Positions 47,345 to 57,536 of a stretch of 64,000 nt of DNA are shown here, in pieces. The notes beneath the pieces are model-generated. The model searched no databases. It was not told the origin of the DNA and worked only from the letters and a program-made list of their open reading frames with translations. Position 1 is the stretch's first letter; each line of letters opens with the position of its first letter. Position numbers and translations under genes: made by a program. Origin of the DNA: Sphingomonadales bacterium (GTDB lineage: Bacteria > Pseudomonadota > Alphaproteobacteria > Sphingomonadales > Govanellaceae); assembly GCA_019455285.1 (NCBI GenBank), contig JACFMS010000008.1:9428-73427 (forward strand), in the 5' to 3' direction.

Positions 47345-48859
47345 GTGCTCAAGTTGAAGTGCGTTGAAATCGACACCTACGGCGAAAACGTCGCCTTTCT
47401 CAACCGTCGTTGCACGCCCTACCGGCCGGAGGACTTCCAGGCCCTCAACAAGATCGAGATCATCGCCGACGGGCACCGGCTGCTGGCCACCCTCAATATC
47501 GCCGATGATCCGGAGATCGTGGCACCCGATGAGATCGGCCTTTCCATCGCCGGCTTCAAGCGCTTCGGCATGCCCTGCGGGGCGGCGGTGTCTATCATCC
47601 AGGCCAAGCCGCCGGCCAGCCTCGATGCGGTGCGCCAGAAGATCAACGGCGAGGTGTTGAGCGCCGACGCCCTTTACGCCATCATCGAGGATATCGCGAC
47701 GCACCGCTACTCCAAGATGGAGATCGCCGCCTTCCTGGTGGCCTGCGCCGGATTTATGACCACCGATGAAGTTTTGGGACTGACCCGCGCCATGGCCTCG
47801 GTGGGCGGCCGGCTCGAGTGGGGGGTCGAGCAGGTGGTGGACAAGCACTGCATCGGCGGCATTCCCGGCAACCGCACGTCGATGATCGTGGTGCCCATCG
47901 TCGCCGCCCACGGTCTGCCGATTCCCAAAACCTCGTCACGGGCCATCACCTCGCCCGCCGGCACCGCCGACACCATGGAGGTGCTGGCCAACGTCGACGT
48001 GGCGGTGGACGACATGCGGCGCATCGTTCGGGAAACCAATGGCTGCCTGGTATGGGGCGGGCACGTAAATCTATCGCCCGCCGATGACATCCTGATTTCC
48101 GTTGAGCGGCCGCTGGGCATCGACACCCGGGAACAACTGGTGGCGTCGATCCTGTCGAAGAAAGTGGCGGCGGGATCCACCGATCTCCTGCTTGATATTC
48201 CCATCGGTCCGACCGCCAAGGTACGCTCCCGCGCGGACGCCAACCGGTTGCGTAAGCTCTTTGAGCACATCGCCCAGGAGATTGGCATTCGCGTCGATGT
48301 GGTCATCACCGACGGCGCAGAACCCATCGGCCGCGGTATCGGTCCGGTGCTGGAAGCGCGCGACGTGATGGCGGTGCTGCGCAATGATCCTGATGCGCCG
48401 GCAGATTTGCGGGAGCGGGCGATCCTGCTCGCCGGCCGAGTACTGGAATTCGATCCCAAACTCACCGGCGGCGAAGGCGAAGACAAGGCGCGTGACATCT
48501 TGAAGAGCGGCGCGGCGCTCGCCGCCATGGAACGCATCATCGCAGCGCAAGGCCGGCAGACCAAGAGCTTTCCCTTAGGACCGCTGACCCATGAGGTGAT
48601 GTCATCGGCCGACGGCGTGGTCGGCGCCATCGACTGCTATCGCATTGCTCGCATCGCCCGCATCGCCGGTGCGCCCATCGACAAAGGCGCTGGCATCGAC
48701 TTGTTGAAGAAAGTCGGCGATCCGGTGCAGGCGGGCGAGCCCATCTATCGCATCCATGCGCACATCAAGGCGGACTTCTTATTCGCCCTCAACATGGCCC
48801 ATGAGAACAATGGCTACGCCATCGTTACCGCCGATGGCCCTAAGGCGGCCCATGGCTGA
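47345..48859 (+). CDS. Type 2 (archaeal AMP-phosphorylase-like) thymidine phosphorylase family protein
   Basis: A GTG start with GGAGGAG upstream gives 504 residues, the length of the type 2 subfamily rather than the 440 of ordinary DeoA. An N-terminal domain of about 85 residues ([20 protein letters not shown]) precedes the phosphorylase core. The core contains [16 protein letters not shown] and the family signature [18 protein letters not shown]. Archaeal members phosphorolyse AMP and other NMPs to ribose 1,5-bisphosphate; proteobacterial members are only putative thymidine phosphorylases. The substrate is therefore open. It overlaps the PRPP synthetase gene by eight bases. Confidence 0.88.
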   Translation: MLKLKCVEIDTYGENVAFLNRRCTPYRPEDFQALNKIEIIADGHRLLATLNIADDPEIVAPDEIGLSIAGFKRFGMPCGAAVSIIQAKPPASLDAVRQKINGEVLSADALYAIIEDIATHRYSKMEIAAFLVACAGFMTTDEVLGLTRAMASVGGRLEWGVEQVVDKHCIGGIPGNRTSMIVVPIVAAHGLPIPKTSSRAITSPAGTADTMEVLANVDVAVDDMRRIVRETNGCLVWGGHVNLSPADDILISVERPLGIDTREQLVASILSKKVAAGSTDLLLDIPIGPTAKVRSRADANRLRKLFEHIAQEIGIRVDVVITDGAEPIGRGIGPVLEARDVMAVLRNDPDAPADLRERAILLAGRVLEFDPKLTGGEGEDKARDILKSGAALAAMERIIAAQGRQTKSFPLGPLTHEVMSSADGVVGAIDCYRIARIARIAGAPIDKGAGIDLLKKVGDPVQAGEPIYRIHAHIKADFLFALNMAHENNGYAIVTADGPKAAHG

Positions 48860-49742
48860 GGTTTACGCCTTCGCCGATAGCGCCCATGCGGCGCAAAGCT
48901 TCGCCGCCGCCGCCGGTCTGACGCTGCGCTGGATCAAGGAGCACCGCTTTCCCGATGGTGAAACCCTGATCCGGGTGGAGGAGACGAGCGCGGAGGTTTT
49001 TCTGTTCCGCTCGCTGCACCAGCCGACAGCCAAGATTTTTGAGGTGTTGCTGGCGGCGTCGGCCTTGCGCGACAACGGCGCGACGTCGATCACCCTGATT
49101 GCGCCCTACCTTGGCTATATGCGTCAAGACACGGCGTTTCATCCCGGCGAGGCGGTGAGCCAGAAGGTGATGGGCGAGGTGCTGGCGCGCTATGTGGATC
49201 GCATCGTCAGCATCGAGCCGCACCTGCACCGCACCCGTGATTTCTCAACAGTCTTTCCCGGCCGCCGGGCGCTCGCCGTCTCCGGCGCTTCCGCCATCGC
49301 GGCAAGCCTGGGACAGGCCTTGCCGGGCAACACGGTGGTTCTGGGTCCGGATGAGGAATCGGCCACGCTCGCCGAAGCGGTGGCGGCGCCGATGCGGCTT
49401 CGGTGGGCGGTGGGAACCAAGGTCCGCCATGGCGACCGGGCGGTGACGCTGCAATTACCAGAAGACATTGATCTCAACGGGCGGCCGGCGCTGATCGTGG
49501 ATGACGTGATCAGTTCCGGCACGACGATCTTGGCGGTCGCTGACGCGGCGCGCGCGCGCGGCGCGACGGTCGTGGAAGTTGCCTGCGTGCATGCTCTCTA
49601 TGATGAAGCCGCTGCGCGTGAATTTAGCAAGGCAGGGATCGAGCGGGTGCGATCGGGCGATGGCGTGCCCCATGTCAGTAACGCCATGCCGCTGGCGCCG
49701 ATGTTGGTAGACAAGTTGCGTCAGGAAGGATGGTTGGAATGA
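48852..49742 (+). CDS. Ribose-phosphate pyrophosphokinase (archaeal class III-like)
   Basis: A 296-residue PRPP-synthetase homologue: [11 protein letters not shown], the ATP-site [21 protein letters not shown], the metal/ribose region IEPHLHR, and the phosphoribosyl loop [12 protein letters not shown]. The length and the compact form match short archaeal-type enzymes more than the 310-residue bacterial Prs. The loop reads SSGTT instead of the usual TGGT, so specificity may differ. It overlaps both neighbours, consistent with a coupled salvage unit; the housekeeping prs is probably elsewhere. Confidence 0.88.
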   Translation: MAEVYAFADSAHAAQSFAAAAGLTLRWIKEHRFPDGETLIRVEETSAEVFLFRSLHQPTAKIFEVLLAASALRDNGATSITLIAPYLGYMRQDTAFHPGEAVSQKVMGEVLARYVDRIVSIEPHLHRTRDFSTVFPGRRALAVSGASAIAASLGQALPGNTVVLGPDEESATLAEAVAAPMRLRWAVGTKVRHGDRAVTLQLPEDIDLNGRPALIVDDVISSGTTILAVADAARARGATVVEVACVHALYDEAAAREFSKAGIERVRSGDGVPHVSNAMPLAPMLVDKLRQEGWLE

Positions 49743-51337
49743 AGGTCGAGGTAACATTTCATGGCGCGGCGGGGGTTGTCACCGGCTCCTGCTATCTACT
49801 CAAGATCGGCGAGCGCACGCTTCTTATCGACTGCGGTCTTTTTCAAGGCAACAAATCGCTGCGCGAATTGAACTACGGCCCGTTTCCCTTCGAACCGCGC
49901 GAGATTGACGCGGTGCTCCTTACCCACGCCCATGTCGATCATTGCGGCCTCATTCCGAAACTTTGCCGCCTCGGCTTCAAGGGGCCGGTCTATGCGACGC
50001 AAGGCACAGCGGAACTCATCGGCTTCGTGCTGCCTGACAGCGGCCATATTCAAGAGCTTGAGGTGGAGCGCCTCAATCAACGCAACAGCCGGCGCGGCCG
50101 CGAGACGGTGCGGCCGATCTACACCCGCGCGGAGGCGGAGCGCTGTCTTGGCCAAGTCAAGGCCATCGACTACGAACGCTGGGTCGACATATTGCCGGGA
50201 GTGCGGGCGCGCTATTGGGATGTCGGGCACATTCTCGGCTCGGCCTCTATCGAGCTGAGCATCCGCCAGGACAACGGGCGAGCACTGCGCCTGTTGTTCT
50301 CCGGCGACATCGGCCCCGGACATCATGTTTTCCATCCCGATCCCGATGCGCCGCAAGGCTTTGATTATGTGTTTGTGGAATCGACCTACGGCGATCGGGT
50401 GCGCAATGGCGGCGATCCGGTGGCGCGCCGGCAGGAGTTGGCGGAAATCGTCACCGACGGCTTGCGGCGCGGCGGCAACATTCTTATTCCCGCCTTTGCC
50501 ATCGAGCGTACGCAGGAACTACTTTATGATCTGGACGTGCTGTTCGACGATCGTGTCATCCCCACCGTCGATGTGTTTCTGGACTCGCCGCTGGCGATCC
50601 GTGCCACGGAAGTGTTTGATCGCCACCTGACGGAAATCAACAAGGAAGGCACGCCGCATCCATTCCGCCGGCCTAACCTGCATTTTCAGGAAGACGTGGC
50701 CGACAGCAAGCGCCTGAAGCGGCTGTCGGGCGGCGCCATCATCATTGCCGGCAGCGGCATGTGCGACGCCGGACGCATCCGTCACCATCTGCGCGACAAT
50801 CTCTGGCGGCCGGACGCCACCGTGATTCTGGTCGGCTACCAGGCGCCGGGTACGCTCGGCCGGCTGCTTGAGGAGGGCAAAGAGGCCGTACGCATTCAAG
50901 GCGAGGATGTGACGGTGCGCGCGCGCTTGAAGAAAATCGAAGCCTACTCCGGACATGCCGACCGCAATGGATTGGTGGAATGGCTCCTGGATCGTCTGCC
51001 GGTGTGCGGCAATATCTTTCTCACTCATGGCGAGGAATTGGCGCGCAACGGTTTCAAAGCAGCGCTGCTGGCGACTGGACGGTCTTTGCCGGAAATTTCC
51101 ATTCCCCAGCTTGACCAGACGGCGCGGTTGAAGTGCGGCCAATGCTGCGATTGGCTGGAGGGGCCAAGTCGCGCCACCCCCGCCATGACCGAGGAATTAG
51201 ACTGGCACAACGACTATGCGGCGACGATGATCGACATCAACCGTATTCTGCAAGGCCTGCCAGACGATGCGGCGCGCCATGCGTTCTTGAAAAGCATTCG
51301 CGGCGTTATGGGCAGGGCGGAAAATAAGGTAAGCTGA
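49739..51337 (+). CDS. MBL-fold beta-CASP RNA-processing metallo-hydrolase
   Basis: A 532-residue protein whose ATG overlaps the preceding stop (ATGA). It has motif 2 THAHVDHCGL, the FSGDIGPG strand, the beta-CASP motifs (FVESTYGDR, then GSGMCDAGRIRHH), and the RNA-specificity C-terminal region YSGHADRNGL and LTHGE. Such proteins act as RNA endo/exonucleases related to YSH1/CPSF73 and RNase J. An extra C-terminal tail of about 85 residues carries a CGQCCDW cluster. Linkage to a nucleotide phosphorylase and PRPP synthetase suggests RNA turnover feeding salvage (inference). Confidence 0.88.
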   Translation: MKVEVTFHGAAGVVTGSCYLLKIGERTLLIDCGLFQGNKSLRELNYGPFPFEPREIDAVLLTHAHVDHCGLIPKLCRLGFKGPVYATQGTAELIGFVLPDSGHIQELEVERLNQRNSRRGRETVRPIYTRAEAERCLGQVKAIDYERWVDILPGVRARYWDVGHILGSASIELSIRQDNGRALRLLFSGDIGPGHHVFHPDPDAPQGFDYVFVESTYGDRVRNGGDPVARRQELAEIVTDGLRRGGNILIPAFAIERTQELLYDLDVLFDDRVIPTVDVFLDSPLAIRATEVFDRHLTEINKEGTPHPFRRPNLHFQEDVADSKRLKRLSGGAIIIAGSGMCDAGRIRHHLRDNLWRPDATVILVGYQAPGTLGRLLEEGKEAVRIQGEDVTVRARLKKIEAYSGHADRNGLVEWLLDRLPVCGNIFLTHGEELARNGFKAALLATGRSLPEISIPQLDQTARLKCGQCCDWLEGPSRATPAMTEELDWHNDYAATMIDINRILQGLPDDAARHAFLKSIRGVMGRAENKVS

Positions 51338-51359
51338 TCGGCAAGGCGGATAGAAGACG

Positions 51360-52625
51360 ATGGAAAGCCTCGGCGATATCAAGACCTTCGAGAATTTGGC
51401 GGCGGCCTTGGCCTTGGGCTTCGTGGTCGGCTTGGAGCGCGGCTGGAGTTTCCGTGAGCGCGGCGAGGGCACCCGGTTTGCCGGCTTGCGAACCTTCATG
51501 CTGATCGCGCTCCTCGGCGGCTTGACCGTTATCTTGAGTAACGCCCTGGGCGAACTGGTGTTGATCATCGGCTTCGGCGCGCTGGCCCTGGTTTTGGCCG
51601 CCGTGGTGCTGCGCGCCGGCGCGGCGGCCGGCGGTGATCACGGCATCACCACGGTGATCGCGGCGCTCATCACTTATAGCCTCGGGATGCTGTCTGGGCT
51701 TGGGCTTTATACCATTGCCGCCTCGGCGGCGGTGGTCACGGCGGTTATCCTGGGCTTGAAGCCCGTTCTTCACAGTTGGCTGCAAGGCATTGAAAGAAAT
51801 GAACTGGCCGCCGCTTTGAAATTTCTCGTCATTTCCGCCGTGGTGCTGCCGATCCTGCCTGATCAAGGCTATGGGCCGTGGGCGGCGCTTAACCCCTATC
51901 AGATCTGGTGGATGGTGGTGCTGATCAGCGGCATTTCCTTCATTGGTTATTTTGCCATCAAATGGACGGCGCCGGGCAAGGGCATCATGCTCACCGCGCT
52001 CGTCGGTGGTCTGGCCTCCTCGACGGCAATTACCATCAGCTTTTCACGTCTGGGCAGCAAATCGGAGGGTTTGCGGCGGATGTTGTCGGCCGGCATCGTC
52101 GCCAGCTCCACCATGATGCTGCTGCGTATGCTGGTGGTGGCCGCCGCCATCGAACCGATGCTGGCGCAAAAATTATTACCGATGCTGGCTGTGGCGGCGG
52201 CAACCGGCGGCGTGGCGGCATGGCGGATCTGGCCGGCAGGCGAGAAGGGTGCGGTGAATTTAAGTGAGCTCAGCGCTACCTCCTTTGATCTTGACGTACC
52301 GTTGCGCTTTGGCGCGCTGTTGGCCATCGTCCTTCTGGTGTCGGCGGCGGCGCGCGCCTATCTCGGCGATTCCGGGCTTTATCTGGTGGCGGCACTGGCC
52401 GGCTTGACCGACGTCGACGCCATGACCTTAACGGTGGCGCGCAACATATCACTTGGCCTGCCTTTATCCTTGGCGGCGGGGGTGGCGCTGACGGCGGCGG
52501 TGGCCAATACTTTGGTCAAAGCCGCCATCGTCGCCGCCACGGGCGGCAAGGACATGGCGGTGCCGGTGGCGGCGGCTTTTGTGGCGATGATCGCCGCTAT
52601 CATTGCCGCATTGCTGATTTTCTAA
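51360..52625 (+). CDS. MgtC/SapB-type membrane protein with DUF4010
   Basis: A 421-residue polytopic protein with about a dozen hydrophobic segments. It has an N-terminal MgtC-like region (AAALALGFVVGLERGW, RFAGLRTFMLIALLGGL) and a C-terminal DUF4010 region (ALVGGLASSTAITISFSRLG, ALAGLTDVDAMTLTVAR). Function is not established; MgtC itself helps survival at low magnesium. It starts 22 bases after the beta-CASP gene and may be co-transcribed. Its 3' end overlaps the convergent flavodoxin gene by four bases. Confidence 0.85.
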   Translation: MESLGDIKTFENLAAALALGFVVGLERGWSFRERGEGTRFAGLRTFMLIALLGGLTVILSNALGELVLIIGFGALALVLAAVVLRAGAAAGGDHGITTVIAALITYSLGMLSGLGLYTIAASAAVVTAVILGLKPVLHSWLQGIERNELAAALKFLVISAVVLPILPDQGYGPWAALNPYQIWWMVVLISGISFIGYFAIKWTAPGKGIMLTALVGGLASSTAITISFSRLGSKSEGLRRMLSAGIVASSTMMLLRMLVVAAAIEPMLAQKLLPMLAVAAATGGVAAWRIWPAGEKGAVNLSELSATSFDLDVPLRFGALLAIVLLVSAAARAYLGDSGLYLVAALAGLTDVDAMTLTVARNISLGLPLSLAAGVALTAAVANTLVKAAIVAATGGKDMAVPVAAAFVAMIAAIIAALLIF

Positions 52626-53125
52626 ACCGGCGGCTGCTCCATCGTCGAGCGGATGGTGGCGACGAAATTGGCGATTTTTTCATGATCGTCGCCATCGTGT
52701 CGGTCTTTGCTGCTCAACGACATGCGGGCGATGGGCTGGCGGCCGGCCAGCTCCGCCATATCAGCCAGGGTAGGGCGTCCGCCTTGACCGTCAAAGGTGA
52801 CGAAAAAAGCGATGGGGCCTTTCCAGGCCCTAATCGATTCCATATAGGATCGCACCGGCGGCGACACATGCCCCACCCACACCGGCGAGCCGATGATTAG
52901 CAGGTCATAATCGTTCGGCGAGCGGACGGCTGGCCGGATGGCCGCCCCCCGATGGCGCAGGGCGCGCCACCCCCGTTGCAGGAAGCCAAGGACGCCGGGC
53001 CACCTGAAATCATCGGCGACGATTTCCATCAGATCGGCCGCCAGCGCCGCGGCCACGCCTTCGGCGGCGGCCCGGGTATGGCCGGTTTCGGAATAATAGG
53101 CGACGAGAATCTTGGGCGATGCCAT
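52622..53125 (-). CDS. Flavodoxin-like FMN-binding protein
   Basis: A 167-residue flavodoxin-fold protein. It has an FMN phosphate loop (VAYYSETGHTRAAAEGVA), the DLLIIGSPVWVGHVSPPV loop that packs on the flavin, and FFVTFDGQGG. It resembles the flavodoxin/NAD(P)H oxidoreductase family (EmrG, FldA_4-like) rather than a long-chain flavodoxin. Electron partner unknown. Single gene, convergent with the MgtC-like gene. Confidence 0.85.
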   Translation of the reverse strand: MASPKILVAYYSETGHTRAAAEGVAAALAADLMEIVADDFRWPGVLGFLQRGWRALRHRGAAIRPAVRSPNDYDLLIIGSPVWVGHVSPPVRSYMESIRAWKGPIAFFVTFDGQGGRPTLADMAELAGRQPIARMSLSSKDRHDGDDHEKIANFVATIRSTMEQPPV

Positions 53126-53158
53126 GCCCTTACTATAACATCAGACCGCCGTTGGCTG

Positions 53159-54205
53159 TCAAAAGCCGTAAAGCGCCGCCAGTTCGGGGTCTTTGGCCGC
53201 CACTTGGCGGGCCAGGTCGACGATCACCTTGGCCTGCTTCCAGGTGGCGTCATCCTGCATCTTGCCGTCGATCATCACCGCGCCCGAGCCGTCGGGCATG
53301 GCATCGAGGATTTTCTTGGCAAAGGCGACCTCATTGACATCGGGGCTGAAGACGCGCTTGGCGATATCGATCTGACTGGGGTGTAGGGACCACGCGCCGA
53401 CGCAGCCCAAAAGGAAGGCGTTGCGGAACTGCGCCTCACAAGCGGCGGCATCAGAAAAATCGCCGAACGGGCCATAGAACGCCTTGATGCCATTGGAGAC
53501 GCAGGCGTCCACCATCTTGGCTACGGTGTAATGCCAAGGGTCTTGCTGGAAGAGCGTGCGCGCGCCGCTGTCGGCACGGGCATCCTCCAGCACGCCATAG
53601 AAGGGATGGCCGCCGCCGACCCGGGTGGTCTTCATGCCGCGCGAGGCGGCCAAATCCGCCGGCCCCAAGCTCATGCCGTGCATGCGCGGGCTGGCGGCGG
53701 CGATGGCCTCGACGTTTTTCACCCCCTCGGCGGTTTCCAGAATGGCGTGAATGAGGATGGGCTTTTTGACACCATGGCGCGCTTCCAGTTGCGCCAGGAG
53801 CTGATCGAGATAATGAATGTCCCACGGCCCTTCCACCTTGGGCAGCATCATTACGTCAAGCTTATCGCCGACCGCGGCGACGATCTGGGTAATGTCGTCG
53901 AGCACCCAGGGGCTGTTGAGGCAATTGATGCGGGTCCACAGGCCAGTGGCGCCGAAATCATGGGCGCGGGCGACCTCGATGAAGCCTGCCCGGGCAGCTT
54001 CCTTGGCGTCGGCTGGGATGGCGTCTTCCAGGTTGCCCAGAAGCACGTCAACTTTGGCCGCCATTTCCGGGACTTTGGCGCGCATTTTCTCATTCTGGGG
54101 CGGAAAGAAGTGGATCATGCGCTCCACTTTTACCGGCAGCTCGCGGTAGGGGACAGGCGCGCCGATGGCGAGCGGCTTGAAGAAATTGCGCGGCGTTTTG
54201 GTCAT
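53159..54205 (-). CDS. HpcH/HpaI aldolase/citrate-lyase-type CoA ester lyase
   Basis: A 348-residue TIM-barrel lyase of the CitE/malyl-CoA lyase family: [18 protein letters not shown] (metal-binding acid), [11 protein letters not shown], the [36 protein letters not shown] segment, and [22 protein letters not shown]. Likely substrates are malyl-CoA, beta-methylmalyl-CoA or citramalyl-CoA; the sequence alone does not decide. It is divergent from the tetR gene with an AT-rich 186-base gap between them, where the regulator may act. Confidence 0.85.
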   Translation of the reverse strand: MTKTPRNFFKPLAIGAPVPYRELPVKVERMIHFFPPQNEKMRAKVPEMAAKVDVLLGNLEDAIPADAKEAARAGFIEVARAHDFGATGLWTRINCLNSPWVLDDITQIVAAVGDKLDVMMLPKVEGPWDIHYLDQLLAQLEARHGVKKPILIHAILETAEGVKNVEAIAAASPRMHGMSLGPADLAASRGMKTTRVGGGHPFYGVLEDARADSGARTLFQQDPWHYTVAKMVDACVSNGIKAFYGPFGDFSDAAACEAQFRNAFLLGCVGAWSLHPSQIDIAKRVFSPDVNEVAFAKKILDAMPDGSGAVMIDGKMQDDATWKQAKVIVDLARQVAAKDPELAALYGF

Positions 54206-54391
54206 GCGTTGGCCCTTGAGAGCTTATGGAAGAATCGCCGCGAGTGTAGCGGCGGCGGTTTTCGATGAGAAGAATAAATGTCCGGACCTTTTTTAAAAGA
54301 TCATGCACTGAAAAAATTACTTGGCCGATATACGTATAAAGATTATATTCACTATCAATTTATTGCTCTATAATCTGATAGGAAAGATACT

Positions 54392-55003
54392 TTGTCTCTA
54401 CGAGAACAACGTAAGCAAGAACGCAGGGACGCCATCTTGAAGGCCGCCGAGACGATATTCGGCGATGTGGGCTTTTCTGGCGCCACCATGGACGAGATTG
54501 CCCATAGGGCAGGCGTCGGCGTGGCGACGGTCTATAAATATTTCGGCACCAAGGCGAATATTTTGGAGGGGATCATTCGTCCCAGCCTGGAAAGAGCTTT
54601 TGCCGAAGCGGAGAAAATCATCGCTAATCCGCCAGCCGATCCTGGCATTGCCATGGCGGAATTAGTTGATAAATATAGATATTTACGCAATGACTGGTCC
54701 GACAGAAAGATGCTTCGCGCGCTATCCGCGCTGGGTCCGCACAATGAAGACGTTTTAAAAGGCACCGTGCGGGAATCCGATAGACGCAGCCAGCAGCAAA
54801 TCCGCGATCTGCTGCTCGTGCTCAAGGGACGGGGAGATATTGATCCTGGCCTTAATCTGGATGACGCCACAATCATCATCTTTTGCGTTTTCAACCAGCA
54901 TTATGAAATCTTCATCACTCACGAAGACCTTTCCGCCGATAAGTTTTTCAACGATATGGCGCGCCGGATCGGGATGCTTTTTGCTGATTGGAAAAAAAGA
55001 TAG
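54392..55003 (+). CDS. TetR family transcriptional regulator
   Basis: A TTG start at 54392, with AGGAAAG six bases upstream, gives 203 residues. The N-terminal TetR helix-turn-helix is clear (RDAILKAAETIFGDVGFSGATMDEIAHRAGVGVATVYKYFGTKANIL, residues 12-58), followed by a ligand-sensing helical domain. Surroundings are visibly more AT-rich than the rest of the window. It probably controls itself and the TonB-receptor/amidase/decarboxylase genes downstream, or the divergent lyase; the ligand is unknown. Confidence 0.9.
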   Translation: MSLREQRKQERRDAILKAAETIFGDVGFSGATMDEIAHRAGVGVATVYKYFGTKANILEGIIRPSLERAFAEAEKIIANPPADPGIAMAELVDKYRYLRNDWSDRKMLRALSALGPHNEDVLKGTVRESDRRSQQQIRDLLLVLKGRGDIDPGLNLDDATIIIFCVFNQHYEIFITHEDLSADKFFNDMARRIGMLFADWKKR

Positions 55004-55021
55004 TAATAAAAAAATTACTAT
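55000..55021. other. AT-only hairpin at the tetR stop codon
   Basis: ATAGTAAT (55000-55007) and ATTACTAT (55014-55021) pair perfectly around six A residues, straddling the tetR stop. It is too AT-rich to be a strong terminator; an operator for the regulator is possible. The rest of the 190-base gap to the receptor gene holds a weak hairpin (TGCGGC 55076-55081 with GCCGCA 55091-55096) and the receptor's AAGGGAG ribosome site. Confidence 0.35.
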
Positions 55022-55194
55022 TGATTTATCCTTCATAAAAAGTATAGTCATAGAAGAATAACTATTAAAATCTGTTGCGGCTCGAGTATGGCCGCAGAAT
55101 TCCGGGGCTGTCGGCTTCCCGCAGGGGGTTGCTGTGATCGAAGCGCATGGAAAACCGGACACTTCGTTAGAAATAATCAAGGGAGACGCCAATC

Positions 55195-57393
55195 ATGACC
55201 AAACGAGACAATCGGACTTTACGTCAGGCTGCAACTGGTATTGCCACTTCTTTTGCCGCTTTATGCTTTGGCCTAGCCGGACAATCCTGGGCGGTGGAGG
55301 CCGACACGCTGGCGCTGGAAGAAATTCTGGTTTCCGCTCAACGCCGGGAAGAAAGCCTGCAAAAGGTTCCAATCGCCATCACCTCATTCAGCGCGGAACA
55401 GTTCAATCGTTCCGGCCTGCAGACCACGCTTGATCTGCAATATCGCACGCCGGGCTTAGTATTCACCACCAACGCCGCCTTGGGTCAGCCGTACATTCGC
55501 GGCATCGGCACGGATATCATCAATGTCGGTACCGATCCCAGCGTCGCCGTGCACATAGATGGCCTCTATCAGACTCGGGCAGCCGCGTCGATGCGGGATT
55601 TATTCGATATCGAGCGCGTCGAAGTGGTCAAGGGGCCGCAAGGGACGCTTTATGGCCGCAACGCCACCGGCGGCGCCATCAATATTCTCACCAAGGAACC
55701 TTCCAATGAGATCGAGGCTGCCGCCGATCTCCTCTATGGCAATTATGACAAAAAACGCGCGCGCGGCATGATCAATGTGCCGCTGGTGGAGAATAAAGTC
55801 TCCTTCCGGGCATCCGCCTTCATTTCAAAACGAGATGGTTTCTCCTATGACGCGCTGCGCGATGTGGACCTCGACGATGAGGATGTCTGGGGCGTTCGCG
55901 GCAAGCTGCGTATCGATCTGTCGGAAAACTTAAAGCTGACGCTTAGCGCGGATCACTCCAAAGAGCGCAGTACCCGCAATTTGGCGCCTAAGGTAAATCC
56001 TTACCTTCCGTCGCCGGCGCGGGATATTTTCGGAGCCATCATCGGGCTTGATCCGCGCGTCGTGAATAACAACAATGACATGTTCACGAACATTGACCAT
56101 ACGAGCTTCAGCGCCCATCTTGAGTGGGATCTTGGAGAAGTCGTTTTCAAATCGATTTCAGGCTACACCAAATCGAAGAACGATGTGCAATTGGATATCG
56201 ATGCGACGGAAATCGATTTTTCCTGGGATACCGAAAATGAAGATGACAAATCCTTCAGCCAGGAATTTCAGTTGGCCTCGGCAAACAATGATAAATTCGA
56301 ATGGGTTGTTGGCGCCTTCTATTTACATGAAAAAGCAGGACAGCACTTTCAAATTTTCATCACGCCGCTGGCGGCAGATATGGACTATCCGGTAGAAAAC
56401 CGGGTGGATGCCTACGCCTTGTTCGGGCAAGGGTCTTACAATGTATCTGATAAGCTGCGGCTGACCGCCGGTTTGCGCTACAGCTACGAAAAGAAGAAAG
56501 GGGATTTTCTTAACATTGTAACGGATCCCTTCGGACTGTTGACCGGCGTTCCGGGCGGCGGAGTCTTTGTCTCCCAGTCCTCGCCTAATGAAAGCTGGAA
56601 GGCGTGGACGCCTAAGTTCGGCATCGACTACTTCATCAATGACGACGTGATGCTCTACGTCTCCGCCACCCGTGGCTTCAAGAGCGGGGGCTTCAACCTT
56701 CTGGGCAGCGGCGAGCAGTTCGACCCCGAGTATATCTGGAGTTACGAGGCCGGGTTCAAGTCCATGTTGCTTGACCAACGGCTAAGATTGAATGTCGCCG
56801 CCTTCTATTATGATTATACCGACTTGCAGGTGAACCGCTTTAATCCGGCGACCGGCGGCGCCACAACTTCTGTCACCAATGCGGCATCCGCCGAAGTCAA
56901 GGGGCTTGAGGCTGAGGTATTGGCGCTGCTGGCGAAAGGCCTGGAGCTTGATATGGGCCTTGCCGTATTGGATGCCAAATACAAGGACTTCCTCTCCGCC
57001 AATCCTGATGCGCCAGACCCGTTCGTCGATCAGGATTTGTCCGGCAATACGCTGCCACGCTCGCCCAAGTTTTCTTTGAGCGCCGGATTACAGTATACCC
57101 ATGACATTGGCAACTACGGCAGCGTCACCTTGCGCGGTGAGGCAAAGTACCAGTCCCACATCTGGTTCGATCAGTTCAACTCGTCGGATGTGGAGGAGGA
57201 CAACTATACGCTGCTCAATGCCTTTGCTACCTTTGAAAGCGCCGATGATCGCTGGCGGGTGCAGGTCTATGGCCGCAATCTGACGGATAAGCTCTACCGT
57301 CAGAGTGTCATTCGCGCCACTTCGCTGATCGGCACTTTGGATTTCTGGGGCGCGCCGCGCACTTACGGTATCGAGGTCGGCTTTAGGTACTAA
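55195..57393 (+). CDS. TonB-dependent outer-membrane receptor
   Basis: A 732-residue receptor with a signal peptide (cleavage near WAVEA), and a plug domain opening LALEEILVSAQRREESLQKVPIAITSF. The typical plug motifs IRGIGTD and RVEVVKGPQGTLYGRNATGGAINILTK follow. A 22-stranded barrel ends in aromatic TYGIEVGFRY. It belongs to the large group used for siderophores, vitamins, glycans or aromatic compounds. Its neighbours (TetR, amidase, PLP decarboxylase) point to uptake of an organic nitrogen compound rather than iron, but this is inference. Confidence 0.93.
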   Translation: MTKRDNRTLRQAATGIATSFAALCFGLAGQSWAVEADTLALEEILVSAQRREESLQKVPIAITSFSAEQFNRSGLQTTLDLQYRTPGLVFTTNAALGQPYIRGIGTDIINVGTDPSVAVHIDGLYQTRAAASMRDLFDIERVEVVKGPQGTLYGRNATGGAINILTKEPSNEIEAAADLLYGNYDKKRARGMINVPLVENKVSFRASAFISKRDGFSYDALRDVDLDDEDVWGVRGKLRIDLSENLKLTLSADHSKERSTRNLAPKVNPYLPSPARDIFGAIIGLDPRVVNNNNDMFTNIDHTSFSAHLEWDLGEVVFKSISGYTKSKNDVQLDIDATEIDFSWDTENEDDKSFSQEFQLASANNDKFEWVVGAFYLHEKAGQHFQIFITPLAADMDYPVENRVDAYALFGQGSYNVSDKLRLTAGLRYSYEKKKGDFLNIVTDPFGLLTGVPGGGVFVSQSSPNESWKAWTPKFGIDYFINDDVMLYVSATRGFKSGGFNLLGSGEQFDPEYIWSYEAGFKSMLLDQRLRLNVAAFYYDYTDLQVNRFNPATGGATTSVTNAASAEVKGLEAEVLALLAKGLELDMGLAVLDAKYKDFLSANPDAPDPFVDQDLSGNTLPRSPKFSLSAGLQYTHDIGNYGSVTLRGEAKYQSHIWFDQFNSSDVEEDNYTLLNAFATFESADDRWRVQVYGRNLTDKLYRQSVIRATSLIGTLDFWGAPRTYGIEVGFRY

Positions 57394-57400
57394 AGACCTT

Positions 57401-57492
57401 GTTATTGCGAGGAGGCGCAAAGCACCGACGCGGCAACCCATAAAATAGTTTTAATATCTGGATTGCTTCGTCGCTTCGCTCCTCGCAATGAC
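57401..57492. repeat. Palindromic repeat family A, copy 3
   Basis: A 92 bp element between the TonB receptor and the amidase: left arm TTATTGCGAGG.GGCG, right arm TGGATTGCTTCGTC...CTCCTCGCAATGAC. The right half is nearly identical to the copy at 5421-5508, while the left inner arm has decayed. It could form a hairpin that lowers read-through from receptor to amidase. Confidence 0.8.
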
Positions 57493-57536
57493 GACCAATG
57501 GCTTATCACCTATTGTTGCGACTCAAGGACATCGAT

